Positions 16,140 to 24,411 of a stretch of 24,910 nt of DNA are shown here, in pieces; the first letter of the stretch is position 1; each line of letters begins with the position of its first letter. Origin of the DNA: JALVIU01 sp964462295 (GTDB lineage Bacteria > Atribacterota > JALVIU01). A program made the translations under genes and the position numbers. Where the stretch lies: assembly GCA_964462295.1 (NCBI GenBank), contig CAYWXH010000023.1:1-24910 (forward strand). The letters run 5' to 3'. The notes beneath the pieces are model-generated. The model was given only the letters and a program-made list of their open reading frames with translations, was not told the origin of the DNA and searched no databases.

Positions 16140-17642
16140 TTATAAGATATTACGCAAGAGCATCCTAAAAACAAGAAAGAAAAAACCCAAAACAATAGGG
16201 GTAATCCCATATTTACTATAAAAGGTATCTTGATAAGAATAGATAGGTATTGAGACCTTTAATATACCCTTTTTCCCATATGGAAGCATTTTAACTACTT
16301 TACCCATAGGCGAAATTAAGGCACTATACCCTGTAGTATTAACCCTCACTATAAAAATTCCATTTTCCTGAGCCCTATATTTTGCAATATTTAAAAGAAG
16401 CAAAGAATACATCTTTGGCAGAGAAGCCTCATTTGAAATTACTATTAAAATATCCATTCCTTCTCTTTTTAATCTCCTAACCATAGAAGGAAAGAGGACC
16501 TCAGAACAAATAAGTAGACCAAAGGTCTTATTTTTTATAGCGAACAATTTAAAATTTTTTCCCTGAATAAAATTTCTATCTTTAAATGGATAATTTTTTC
16601 TCTCTAAAAAAGTTTTATTTGGTGGGCCTTCAAAAAATGGTATAATCTTTATCTTAGAGTAGGTTTTTAATGTCTTCCCATCTGGTGCAAAGACTATTGC
16701 TTGATTGTATTTACCGTTATCTTTGGATTCTCCATATGTGCCGAAAACAAGATATGTTCCCAATTTTTTGGGTAATTTCTTTATAAGCTTCTCTATATGA
16801 GGATACTTTGAAATTCTTATAGGTACAGCAGATTCAGGCCATACAACCAAATCAGGGTGGTAGGTTTTAAAACCATTAGAATACTCAATAAGTTCTTCTA
16901 ATTCTTTAAAAAAATCTGGCCTTTTAAAATCTATAGCCTTTTGAACAAGCAAGAGATTTATTGTCTTTTTATCCTTTATGCTATATCTTTGACTATTCCT
17001 ATTTGGTAAAATACTACCAAATGAAACATATATTAAGAATATTAAAAACCCAAAGAATAGATAAGGGAACCATTTTGAATTTTTCTTTTCCAAAAAGAGA
17101 TATAAAATAAAGAGATTTGAAAATACTATAAAAAAGGTAAGGCCAGATGTACCAAAAGATCTAGAAAAAAGGTTAGAGAACCATCCTATATTAACTGCAT
17201 AACCCAAAACAAATGGATTAGGAAAAAATGAAGAGAAAATATATTCTAAAATAGCAAATTCAAAAGATAATAAGAAAATACCTTCTAGGCCCTTTTTCAA
17301 AAAATAAGGAATTCCTAAAGCATATATAAGATATGGAATGCTATAAAGAAAGATGAGGATTAAATAAACTAAAATAGATAAACTTATATCTATTAAATAG
17401 GGATATGTCAAATATTGGAAAAAGGAGGTTTCAATAAGAGAATATATGGGGAAAGATATAAAAATAGCAAAAGAAAAATAAAATAGGAAGGCACCACCTA
17501 TTCGCTTTAGGATGCCTTCCCTCTCTTTTAGCCACAAGAAAAATGGGATAAAAGAGAAATATAAAAATATAGAAAAATTATAAGGGGGAAAAGTATACGC
17601 TAATAATATTCCCCCTATAATAAGAAAAAGTATATTTGACAC
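16140..17642 (-). CDS. lnt: Apolipoprotein N-acyltransferase
   Basis: 500 aa. Six to eight hydrophobic helices (about 1-210) precede a nitrilase-like domain facing the outer side of the inner membrane. The catalytic triad is visible: Glu270 in VVWPESAVPI, Lys330 in YSKIKIIPFFE, and Cys379 in LLICSEV, matching E. coli Glu267/Lys335/Cys387 in order and spacing. It adds the third acyl chain to the N-terminal cysteine of lipoproteins, a step typical of diderm bacteria. Start is GTG at 17642, immediately after the secA stop codon; the nearest AAGGTG is 12 bases upstream, so translation is probably coupled to secA. A C-terminal hydrophobic helix is present near 475-495. Confidence 0.92.
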   Translation of the reverse strand: MSNILFLIIGGILLAYTFPPYNFSIFLYFSFIPFFLWLKEREGILKRIGGAFLFYFSFAIFISFPIYSLIETSFFQYLTYPYLIDISLSILVYLILIFLYSIPYLIYALGIPYFLKKGLEGIFLLSFEFAILEYIFSSFFPNPFVLGYAVNIGWFSNLFSRSFGTSGLTFFIVFSNLFILYLFLEKKNSKWFPYLFFGFLIFLIYVSFGSILPNRNSQRYSIKDKKTINLLLVQKAIDFKRPDFFKELEELIEYSNGFKTYHPDLVVWPESAVPIRISKYPHIEKLIKKLPKKLGTYLVFGTYGESKDNGKYNQAIVFAPDGKTLKTYSKIKIIPFFEGPPNKTFLERKNYPFKDRNFIQGKNFKLFAIKNKTFGLLICSEVLFPSMVRRLKREGMDILIVISNEASLPKMYSLLLLNIAKYRAQENGIFIVRVNTTGYSALISPMGKVVKMLPYGKKGILKVSIPIYSYQDTFYSKYGITPIVLGFFFLVFRMLLRNIL

Positions 17643-20072
17643 TCAGTTTCTTTTCACCTTTGCCTTTTTCTTTTTCTTTTTTTTCTTAGTAGGTGCTTTT
17701 CTCTCTACCCTCTTTTCTTCTTCAGGTGGTTCTAAAGAGACTCTATAAAGCATTCTTACTGTATCTTCTTTAATAGAATATATCATATCTTGGAACATCT
17801 CAAAGGCCTCTCGAGAATACTCTATAAATGGGTCTCTATGTCCATATGCCCTATATCCAATCCCTTCTTTTAGATGGTCCATATTGAGAAGATGCTCTTT
17901 CCACTTAATATCTACAGTTCTTAAAAGGACAAATCTCTCTATTTCTCTAAAGGTTTCCTTTCCTATCTCTTCTTCTTTGGCATCATATAAAGCCCGATAC
18001 TTCTCTTTTAAGAATTCCTTAAGTCCATCAATAGTTTGGTCCATTATTTCTTCTTTTGTAAGATCTATTTTTTTCCCGAAGAGGTCTTCCTCTCTTCTGT
18101 ATAAATTCTCCCACTCCCATTCTTCAGGATATTTATCCTTATAAGTATAGATATCTACCATAGTATCAATAAGGTCATCTATCATATCCAATATGTGGTG
18201 TTTTATATCCTTTTGTCGTAAAACCTTCATACGCTCGCTATAAATAATGTTTCTCTGTTTTTCCATTACATTATCATATTCTAAGAGTTGTTTTCTTATT
18301 TCAAAGTTCCTTGCCTCAACCCGTTTTTGTGCACGTTCTATCGCACGAGAGATAAGAGGATGTTCTATTGGAGTACCTTCTTCTATGTTAAGCTTATTCA
18401 TAATATTAGAAAGCATATCCCCACCAAAAAGCCTTAAAAGGTCATCTTCGAGAGAGAGAAAAAATCGAGATGCCCCAGGGTCTCCTTGTCTTCCACTTCT
18501 TCCCCTTAATTGATTATCTATGCGCCTACTTTCATGTCTTTCTGTTCCTATTACATAGAGCCCCCCAAGCTCTACAACACCTTCTCCAAGTACAATATCT
18601 GTACCACGCCCTGCCATATTTGTAGCAATAGTAACTGCACCTTTTTCTCCGGCCTTTGCAATAATCTGGGCTTCTTTTTCATGATACTTTGCATTAAGTA
18701 CAGCGTGTGGGATAGAGAGTCTTTTCAGCATTTTACTTATTTTTTCAGAATTTTCAATAGAAGTAGTACCTACCAAAACAGGCCTTCCCTTTTCATGGGA
18801 TTCCTTTATCTCCTCTACTATCCTATCAAATTTTTCCTTTTTTGTCCTGTAGACCACATCAGGATAATCTATTCTTATCATAGGTTTATTTGTAGGGATA
18901 ACCATTACTTCCATGCCATAAATTTCTAAAAATTCTTCTTCTTCAGTTTTTGCAGTACCTGTCATACCTGCAATTTTTTTATACATGCGGAAATAGTTCT
19001 GAAGTGTTATTGTCGCAAGGGTTTGATTTTCTTTCTTAATCTTTACCCCCTCTTTTGCCTCTATCGCCTGGTGCAGTCCATCACTATATCTCCTTCCAAA
19101 CATAAGTCTTCCTGTAAATTCGTCTACTATAATAACTTCTCCATCTTTTACTATATAATCAACATCTCTCTTAAATAAACTATGGGCTTTAAGGGCTTGA
19201 ATGAGGGCATGAAGTAGGTCTGAATTAGAAGGCTCATAGAGATTGCTAACTTTAAAAAGTTCTTCTGCCTTTTTTACCCCTTCTTCTTTTAGTGTAACAT
19301 TTTTAGTCTTTTCATCTACCTCAAAATCTATATCCCTCTTTAGTCTCTTGGCGACCAAATTGGCCTTATAATAGATATCTACAGAGCCCTCAGAAGGTCC
19401 GGAAATGATAAGTGGGGTCCGTGCCTCATCAATAAGTATACTATCTACTTCGTCGATTATCGCATAATTATGACCCCTCTGAACAAGCTCTTCCTCCTGG
19501 AGGGCCATATTATCTCTTAAATAATCAAAGCCAAATTCATTATTTGTACCGTAAGTAATATCTGCAAGATAGGCCTCTTTCTTCTCAGAAAAACCCTGAT
19601 CATGCTGAAGAACTCCAACTTTAAGCCCTAAAAACTCATAAACAGGCCCCATCCATTCTCTATCTCTCTTTGCCAGATAATCATTTACAGTAACAATATG
19701 GACACCTTCACCAGATAAAGCATTGAGATATGCAGGCATAGTGGCAACCAATGTCTTACCCTCACCTGTTTTCATCTCTGCAATCTTTCCCTGGTGAAGA
19801 ACAATAGCGCCAAGCACCTGCACATCAAAGTGCCTCATCCCTATAGTCCGTACTGCTGCTTCTCTTACTACAGCAAATGCCTCAGGGAGAATATCATCAA
19901 GACTCTCTCCCTTAGATAATCTCTCTTTAAATTTTGGGGTGTATGATGCAAGTTCTTCATCGGATAGTTTTTTAAGCCCATCTTCTAATGAATTTACTTT
20001 ATCAACAATCTTCCAAAGCTTCTTTAATCTTGCTTCATCTGAAGCAATAATCTTTTTTATCCACTTTATCAT
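17643..20072 (-). CDS. secA: Preprotein translocase ATPase SecA
   Basis: 809 aa motor ATPase that pushes preproteins through SecYEG. Walker A is at 100-107 (MKTGEGKT), DEVD at 206-209 and DEARTPLIISGP follows. GTTSIENSEKISK, the TNMAGRGTDIVLG block and QLRGRSGRQGDPG (arginine finger region) are all present. The C-terminus lacks the zinc-binding CxCxnCH motif used to bind SecB and phospholipids; it ends instead in a Lys-rich tail with about ten consecutive or near-consecutive lysines. Only TAAA separates the hpf stop from the ATG and no Shine-Dalgarno is seen, so translation is likely by coupling. hpf-secA-prfB order is widespread in Firmicutes-type genomes. Confidence 0.97.
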   Translation of the reverse strand: MIKWIKKIIASDEARLKKLWKIVDKVNSLEDGLKKLSDEELASYTPKFKERLSKGESLDDILPEAFAVVREAAVRTIGMRHFDVQVLGAIVLHQGKIAEMKTGEGKTLVATMPAYLNALSGEGVHIVTVNDYLAKRDREWMGPVYEFLGLKVGVLQHDQGFSEKKEAYLADITYGTNNEFGFDYLRDNMALQEEELVQRGHNYAIIDEVDSILIDEARTPLIISGPSEGSVDIYYKANLVAKRLKRDIDFEVDEKTKNVTLKEEGVKKAEELFKVSNLYEPSNSDLLHALIQALKAHSLFKRDVDYIVKDGEVIIVDEFTGRLMFGRRYSDGLHQAIEAKEGVKIKKENQTLATITLQNYFRMYKKIAGMTGTAKTEEEEFLEIYGMEVMVIPTNKPMIRIDYPDVVYRTKKEKFDRIVEEIKESHEKGRPVLVGTTSIENSEKISKMLKRLSIPHAVLNAKYHEKEAQIIAKAGEKGAVTIATNMAGRGTDIVLGEGVVELGGLYVIGTERHESRRIDNQLRGRSGRQGDPGASRFFLSLEDDLLRLFGGDMLSNIMNKLNIEEGTPIEHPLISRAIERAQKRVEARNFEIRKQLLEYDNVMEKQRNIIYSERMKVLRQKDIKHHILDMIDDLIDTMVDIYTYKDKYPEEWEWENLYRREEDLFGKKIDLTKEEIMDQTIDGLKEFLKEKYRALYDAKEEEIGKETFREIERFVLLRTVDIKWKEHLLNMDHLKEGIGYRAYGHRDPFIEYSREAFEMFQDMIYSIKEDTVRMLYRVSLEPPEEEKRVERKAPTKKKKKKKKAKVKRN

Positions 20073-20073
20073 T

Positions 20074-20589
20074 TTAGTTTGTGATTATTAATCCATACCC
20101 CCCATTTTTTCTCTTATAAACTACATTTATCTTATCTGTATCTGCATCTCTAAAGACAAAGAAATTATGCCCCAAAAGTTCCATCTGTAAAACAGCCTCT
20201 TCCGCACTCATAGGTTTCATAGTAAATTCTTTTACCTTATCTATCTTAACACTTTCCTCTTCTTCCTCTTCTTCTATCGGTTCAAATTCGTACCCTTTTC
20301 TAAATCTATCATACTTTTTTCCTTTATACTTTCTTATCTGAGATTCTAATTTTTCTACCACATCATCTACTACATTTCTCCAATCCATGCCACTTTCTTG
20401 GGCTCTTATAATAAGACCTTTTGCATTTACAGTAACTTCTATGGAGGTAGTGTTCTTCACTGATGATGCTACTACTGTAATATTGTCTATATTCTCAAGG
20501 TGTCTTTCCACAGGTACAAGTTTCTTTTGAATGTATTCTTTTATATTGTCTGGTATACTTACATGTCTTCCTTTAAATATTACTTCCAT
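20074..20589 (-). CDS. hpf: Ribosome hibernation promoting factor, long form
   Basis: 171 aa. An S30AE/YfiA domain (1-95; starts EVIFKGRHVSIPDNIKEYI) binds between the ribosomal subunits in the decoding region. A run of glutamates (about 107-112) forms the linker to the C-terminal dimerisation domain (about 115-171; MKPMSAEEAVLQMELLGHNFFVF). The long form alone makes inactive 100S dimers in stationary phase. AAGGAGG lies before the ATG. It is the first gene of the hpf-secA-lnt-prfB operon and has its own promoter directly downstream of the csp terminator. Confidence 0.95.
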   Translation of the reverse strand: MEVIFKGRHVSIPDNIKEYIQKKLVPVERHLENIDNITVVASSVKNTTSIEVTVNAKGLIIRAQESGMDWRNVVDDVVEKLESQIRKYKGKKYDRFRKGYEFEPIEEEEEEESVKIDKVKEFTMKPMSAEEAVLQMELLGHNFFVFRDADTDKINVVYKRKNGGYGLIITN

Positions 20590-20623
20590 ATTGTCTCCTC
20601 CTTATCTATTTTTTCTTATTTCT

Positions 20624-20632
20624 ATTATAACA
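20624..20632 (-). promoter_or_regulatory. Extended -10 promoter for the hpf-secA operon
   Basis: On the minus strand TGT (20630-20632) precedes TATAAT (20624-20629), an extended -10. The -35 region, TTTATC at 20647-20652, is poor and lies inside the csp terminator hairpin. The predicted start is near 20617, giving a leader of about 28 bases with AAGGAGG. Confidence 0.6.
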
Positions 20633-20635
20633 TAA

Positions 20636-20676
20636 AAAGAAACCCCGATAAACACGAAATTTATCGGGGTTTCTTT
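20636..20676 (-). terminator. Intrinsic terminator of the cold-shock gene
   Basis: A perfect 17-bp stem (20636-20652 with 20660-20676) contains the core ACCCCGAT/ATCGGGGT and a seven-base loop. On the minus strand it is followed by T-rich sequence, so it ends the csp transcript. The reverse direction also carries T3 then AATTTTTT and could act weakly. Confidence 0.88.
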
Positions 20677-20698
20677 AATTTTTTCTGTTGTTAGAATA

Positions 20699-20905
20699 TT
20701 AGCTAAGCTTCTTTACATTAGATGCTTGAGGTCCACGTTCTCCCTGAACGATATCAAACTCAACTTCTTGTCCTTCTTCTAATGTTTTGTAACCATCACC
20801 TACAATTGCAGAATAGTGAACAAAAACATCAGAATCATTCTCTCTCTCAATAAAACCATACCCCTTACTTGCGTTAAACCACTTAACTTTACCTTTCTCG
20901 CTCAA
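20699..20905 (-). CDS. Cold-shock/CspA-family RNA-binding protein
   Basis: 68 aa single OB-fold nucleic-acid chaperone. RNP1 (KGYGFIE) and RNP2 (VFVHYSAI) are intact, and the start KGKVKWFNASKGYG is the family hallmark. It binds single-stranded RNA and melts secondary structure. The start codon is TTG at 20905: no ATG is available, and AGGAGG at 20915-20920 is nine bases upstream. The gene is monocistronic, with a near-consensus promoter and a strong terminator. Whether it is cold-induced cannot be told from the family alone. Confidence 0.95.
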   Translation of the reverse strand: MSEKGKVKWFNASKGYGFIERENDSDVFVHYSAIVGDGYKTLEEGQEVEFDIVQGERGPQASNVKKLS

Positions 20906-20956
20906 AACTTTACGCCTCCTAAAACTTTACTCACAAGCAAAATACTTGCTGGATTC

Positions 20957-20985
20957 AGTATAGCATAAATAGTGTATATAGTCAA
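20957..20985 (-). promoter_or_regulatory. Near-consensus promoter of the cold-shock gene
   Basis: TTGACT (20980-20985) and TATACT (20957-20962) are separated by exactly 17 bases, with TGC directly before the -10. Each hexamer matches five of six consensus positions. The leader is about 45 bases and contains a small AGCAA/TTGCT hairpin (loop of five) ahead of the ribosome site. Confidence 0.8.
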
Positions 20986-21019
20986 CTATAAAATCAAAAA
21001 TATTTAGGAAATTTCTATT

Positions 21020-22660
21020 TTATCTTAAAATAACAATCCTTCCATCTACTTTTGGCGCTATTTTACCACCCAAATACTTTATATATTCTGCCATTACATC
21101 TACTATAGGCATTGTGGTATCATATACACCTTTCTGCTTAAATATAAAGTATTTGTCACCACCATGTCCTGTCCAACTATTTGTAATTACCTTATAAGTT
21201 GCTTTAGGATCAAGAGAAGTCCATTCTCCATTCTTTAACACCTCTACCTTAACAACTCTATTTCCCCATTTTTCCACTTTCCCTGTGTTATCTATTATTG
21301 TAGGCGGTTTCGTTAAGTCGTATGTTACCTTAAGTCCTGATACCTGGAGAAATCCTCCAGTTGGAGTTCTCTTTTTGCCATCATAGTTATCATTTGGCCC
21401 AATTAAAGCAGATGCTGAAATTTCTAATACCTTTTTTATGTCTTCTCCTGTAAGATTTGCAATCACTACGGTATTTCCAAATGGATGAATTTGGGTAAGC
21501 GTTTTATAACTTATAAAACCCTTCGGGTATATCTTGTCACCTCTTATACCTCCACCATTAGTAAGTGCAATATCTCCCTTAAACTTCCAACGGAAGGCAT
21601 CTGCTATAAAATCACCAAGATTAGACTCTCCGGCTCTTACCGCCTTTTTTCTTGCGTCAAGATCTACCAAAGACTCGCCAATAGGAGCAGAAAGCTTCTC
21701 ATCCATTGCCTTTATCATTGGTTCAAGGTATGCAGAAACTACAGGATCAGAAGGGATTTTTTCATCCATTAGTACAATATTCCATTTCATTTTATCTATC
21801 ATTACTTTTCCGTTTTCTATAGGTGCCACCAATTTTCCTACATACATAGCTCTTGCCCCTGCCTGAACTACTACAGTTTTCCAACCATTTGGACCTTCTA
21901 CTACTTTGGCTTCTTTTGTAAGACTATGACTGTGCCCTCCAAGGATCACAGCTATTCCAGATACAGCCTTTGCAAGTTTTATATCCTCAGAAAGGCCAAT
22001 ATGTGTAACAGCTACAATAACATCTGCCCCTTCCTTCTTTAAGGTATTTATCATCTCTCTTGCTACCTTTACATAGTCTCCTTCAACACTTACTCCTTCA
22101 CCTGCATTAGAAACTACAGGTAATTCAGATGTCATAAGCCCAAAAAATCCTACTTTCAAATTTCCCATTTTCTTTATAACATATGGTTTAATTTTACCAA
22201 CAAGTAATGGATATTTAACCTTTAAGTTAGCACTTATAATATCAAAGCTTGCATTATCTATAGCCTCTGCATAGACTGCAGGCCCTAAATCAAACTCATG
22301 ATTTCCCGGAGCTACTACAGAATAACCTGCAAGACTCATACCTCTATATTCAGGCTTTCCGTGGAAATAATAATAGAGAGGACCAATCGTATCATCTCCT
22401 CCTGATACAAGTATCACCCTATCTCCATATTCTTCCAAATTCTTTTTATAGAAGGTAGCAACTCTGGCAAGTCCTCCAACCATCTTCTTTACCTTTTTTC
22501 CATCCACATAAACCTTTGCTTTAAAGGGAACTACAGCACTTTGTAAATCATTGGTTTCTAAAAATACCAATGTTCCAGATTTTGCAAAAGATGGAAGACT
22601 AAATACCATAACCAAAAGACCAACAAAGATAAACAGACCAAGAATTCTCTTAAAATTCAT
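21020..22660 (-). CDS. Exported 5'-nucleotidase/UshA-family metallophosphoesterase
   Basis: 546 aa. A Sec signal peptide ends about residue 26 (hydrophobic 6-20, then LPSFA before Lys27), so the protein is periplasmic or secreted. The N-terminal calcineurin-like domain has VSGGDDTIG (Asp89), GNHEFDLG (Asn120-His121), VTHIGLSED and GGHSHS. The C-terminal nucleotide-binding domain has NGGGIRG, IHPFGNTVV and TNSWTGHGGDKYF. The first metal motif, normally DxH, reads ETNDLQS, with Gln40 in place of His. Likely substrates are nucleotides or related phosphoesters. It lies 33 bases downstream of the CoA-transferase gene, probably in one transcript. GGGGG upstream supports the start. Confidence 0.87.
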   Translation of the reverse strand: MNFKRILGLFIFVGLLVMVFSLPSFAKSGTLVFLETNDLQSAVVPFKAKVYVDGKKVKKMVGGLARVATFYKKNLEEYGDRVILVSGGDDTIGPLYYYFHGKPEYRGMSLAGYSVVAPGNHEFDLGPAVYAEAIDNASFDIISANLKVKYPLLVGKIKPYVIKKMGNLKVGFFGLMTSELPVVSNAGEGVSVEGDYVKVAREMINTLKKEGADVIVAVTHIGLSEDIKLAKAVSGIAVILGGHSHSLTKEAKVVEGPNGWKTVVVQAGARAMYVGKLVAPIENGKVMIDKMKWNIVLMDEKIPSDPVVSAYLEPMIKAMDEKLSAPIGESLVDLDARKKAVRAGESNLGDFIADAFRWKFKGDIALTNGGGIRGDKIYPKGFISYKTLTQIHPFGNTVVIANLTGEDIKKVLEISASALIGPNDNYDGKKRTPTGGFLQVSGLKVTYDLTKPPTIIDNTGKVEKWGNRVVKVEVLKNGEWTSLDPKATYKVITNSWTGHGGDKYFIFKQKGVYDTTMPIVDVMAEYIKYLGGKIAPKVDGRIVILR

Positions 22661-22693
22661 AAAAATACCCCCTTTCGTTTTAATTTATCTCTA

Positions 22694-23881
22694 TTATCCT
22701 AAAACCCCCTCTTCTTTTAATGCTTCTATCTCCTTGTCATTGAATCCAAGAAGCTCTCTTAATATCTTCTCACTATGTTCACCCAAGAGTGGAGCAGGTC
22801 TATCTATGTCTGAAGGTGTATCAGAGAACATAATTGGAAGCTTAGGGATAAGCATATCTCCAATTACAGGATGTTTTACATTTTGTAAAATACCCCTAGC
22901 TTTTACATGTGGGTCATTCACTGTTTTATCAATTGTATTTATTCTAGTAGAAGGGACCCCTGCTTTTGTAAAAATCTCAAGCCATTCATTTACTGTTTTT
23001 TCTGATATTATTTCATCTATTATAGGTTTTAAAGTCTTATAGTTTTCTAATCTTTTCGGATTTGTTTTAAATCTTGGATCATCTATAAGCTCTTCTCTAC
23101 CTACTGCTTTACAAAACTTTGCCCAAAGATTATCATTTCCTACAGCTATAACAATCCAATCATCCTTTGCCATAAACGCCTGAAAAGGTACAATAGATGG
23201 ATGCCTTGTTCCTAGTGGCCCCGGGATCTCCCCTGCTATATAGTAACGCATAATAGCATTTTCCAATATGGCAAGCTGACAATCAAGCATGGCTACATCT
23301 ATAAACTGACCTCTACCTGTTTTCTCTCTTGCTATAAGTGCAGAAAGTATTCCAATGGATGCAAAAAGGGCAGCTGTAATATCACCTACTGACGTACCAA
23401 CTCTTACAGGGGGACCTCCTTCCGGTCCTGTAATACTCATAATACCACCAAATGCTTGCACTATCATATCATATCCGGGGCGATCTTTATAAAGACCTGT
23501 TTTACCAAAACCTGAAATAGAGACATAAATAATGCGTGGATTTATCTTTGAGAATTCTTCATAGGAAAAACCAAGTTTCTCCATTGTCCCTGGTTTAAAA
23601 TTTTCTATAACTACATCGCTCTTTTTTACAAGTTCTCTTACTATATCCTTTGCTTTAGAAGACTTTAAGTCTAAAACGATTCCATATTTATCTCTGTTTA
23701 TATTGGCAAAATATGCACTCTCTCCATTTTTGTATGGACCAAAACCCCTTGAGTCATCTCCTATTTTAGGCCTTTCAATTTTAACAACCTCTGCACCAAG
23801 ATCCCCAAGAATCATAGTAGCATATGGACCTGCAAGTACATGGGTAAAATCTAATACTCTTATGCCTTCTAACGGCTTCAT
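22694..23881 (-). CDS. CaiB/BaiF family (class III) CoA-transferase
   Basis: 395 aa, full length for the family. The N-terminal LEGIRVLDFTHVLAGPYATM, GDLGAEVVKIERP, and NFKPGTMEKLG motifs are diagnostic. Asp167 in GTSVGDITAAL is equivalent to the catalytic Asp169 of formyl-CoA transferase, 20-odd residues before TGRGQFIDVAMLD. Such enzymes move CoA between carboxylic acids through an aspartyl-CoA anhydride; substrates include oxalate, carnitine, benzylsuccinate and mesaconate. The specific acid is not evident. A link to propionyl-CoA or succinyl-CoA turnover by the nearby operon is possible but unproven. GGAGGG six bases upstream fixes the start. Confidence 0.92.
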   Translation of the reverse strand: MKPLEGIRVLDFTHVLAGPYATMILGDLGAEVVKIERPKIGDDSRGFGPYKNGESAYFANINRDKYGIVLDLKSSKAKDIVRELVKKSDVVIENFKPGTMEKLGFSYEEFSKINPRIIYVSISGFGKTGLYKDRPGYDMIVQAFGGIMSITGPEGGPPVRVGTSVGDITAALFASIGILSALIAREKTGRGQFIDVAMLDCQLAILENAIMRYYIAGEIPGPLGTRHPSIVPFQAFMAKDDWIVIAVGNDNLWAKFCKAVGREELIDDPRFKTNPKRLENYKTLKPIIDEIISEKTVNEWLEIFTKAGVPSTRINTIDKTVNDPHVKARGILQNVKHPVIGDMLIPKLPIMFSDTPSDIDRPAPLLGEHSEKILRELLGFNDKEIEALKEEGVLG

Positions 23882-23914
23882 ATAAAACCCTCCGAATGCT
23901 ATTATTTTTTTTAA

Positions 23915-23943
23915 ATTTTATCACAACTATCCTAACATGTCAA
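23915..23943 (-). promoter_or_regulatory. Promoter of the CoA-transferase/nucleotidase operon
   Basis: On the minus strand a perfect TTGACA (23938-23943) is separated by exactly 17 bases from TAAAAT (23915-23920), and TGA directly precedes the -10. The predicted start near 23908 leaves a leader of about 27 bases with GGAGGG. Confidence 0.82.
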
Positions 23944-24002
23944 AAATATTAATATTTGTTGGGGGTCAATTTATAGTAGGATATCCCATATAAAAGAATA
24001 TA

Positions 24003-24033
24003 GAGATATAAGCTTTTTATATCTCAGTTTTTT
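24003..24033 (+). terminator. Orphan intrinsic-terminator-like hairpin
   Basis: GAGATATAA (24003-24011) pairs with TTATATCTC (24017-24025) around GCTTT, followed by AG and T6. The form is that of a plus-strand terminator, but no plus-strand gene precedes it in the 120 bases back to the CoA-transferase promoter. Confidence 0.45.
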
Positions 24034-24140
24034 GAAAATTTTTTAATGCGTTCTCTTTATATGCTATAGTAAACTTTCTACTCATCTTATCATTATAAAT
24101 TTTTTCACGATCCTCATTGTGAGCTTTCTTATCCTTTTCT

Positions 24141-24250
24141 TGTCATTGCTAGGCCCTGAAAGGGCCGTGGCAATCTCTCTTTTGTGGCCCCAATGTACCT
24201 TGGGTACCAGAGATTGCTTCGTCGTGCCTGCGGCACTCCTCGCAATGACG
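24141..24250. repeat. Paired inverted hairpin repeat, right copy 1
   Basis: The left half begins TGTCATTGCTAGG and the right half ends CCTCGCAATGACG. Inner stems are GGCCCT/AGGGCC (24152-24157 with 24161-24166) and GTGCC/GGCAC (24224-24228 with 24232-24236), each inside ATTGC/GCAAT. The halves are joined by a linker of about 30 bases containing the palindromic GGTACC. It is the same family as 11-141. Confidence 0.82.
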
Positions 24251-24279
24251 GAGTAGGGGCCGTGTGGTCCTCAGGGACT

Positions 24280-24386
24280 AGAAATTGCTTCGTCGCTTTG
24301 CTCCTCGCAATGACGATTGGGGGGAAGGCCGCCCATTTGGAATCGTAATTGCGAGTACCACGAAGTGGTGCGTGGCAATCTCCGAG
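24280..24386. repeat. Single half-units of the hairpin repeat
   Basis: A lone reverse half (24280-24315) ends CTCCTCGCAATGACG. A lone forward half (24345-24386) begins GTAATTGCGAG and contains ACCAC/GTGGT (24357-24361 with 24365-24369) around GAA. Their order, reverse then forward, is opposite to the paired elements, so they are solo units or the outer halves of disrupted pairs. Confidence 0.7.
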
Positions 24387-24411
24387 AGCCAATTCTCCTG
24401 TTCTCCTACGC

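Noticed and set aside
17643..17735. SecA truncated by a frameshift at its poly-lysine region
   Set aside because: The stop codon is followed immediately by the lnt start, leaving no space for a lost zinc domain, although a sequencing error cannot be fully excluded.
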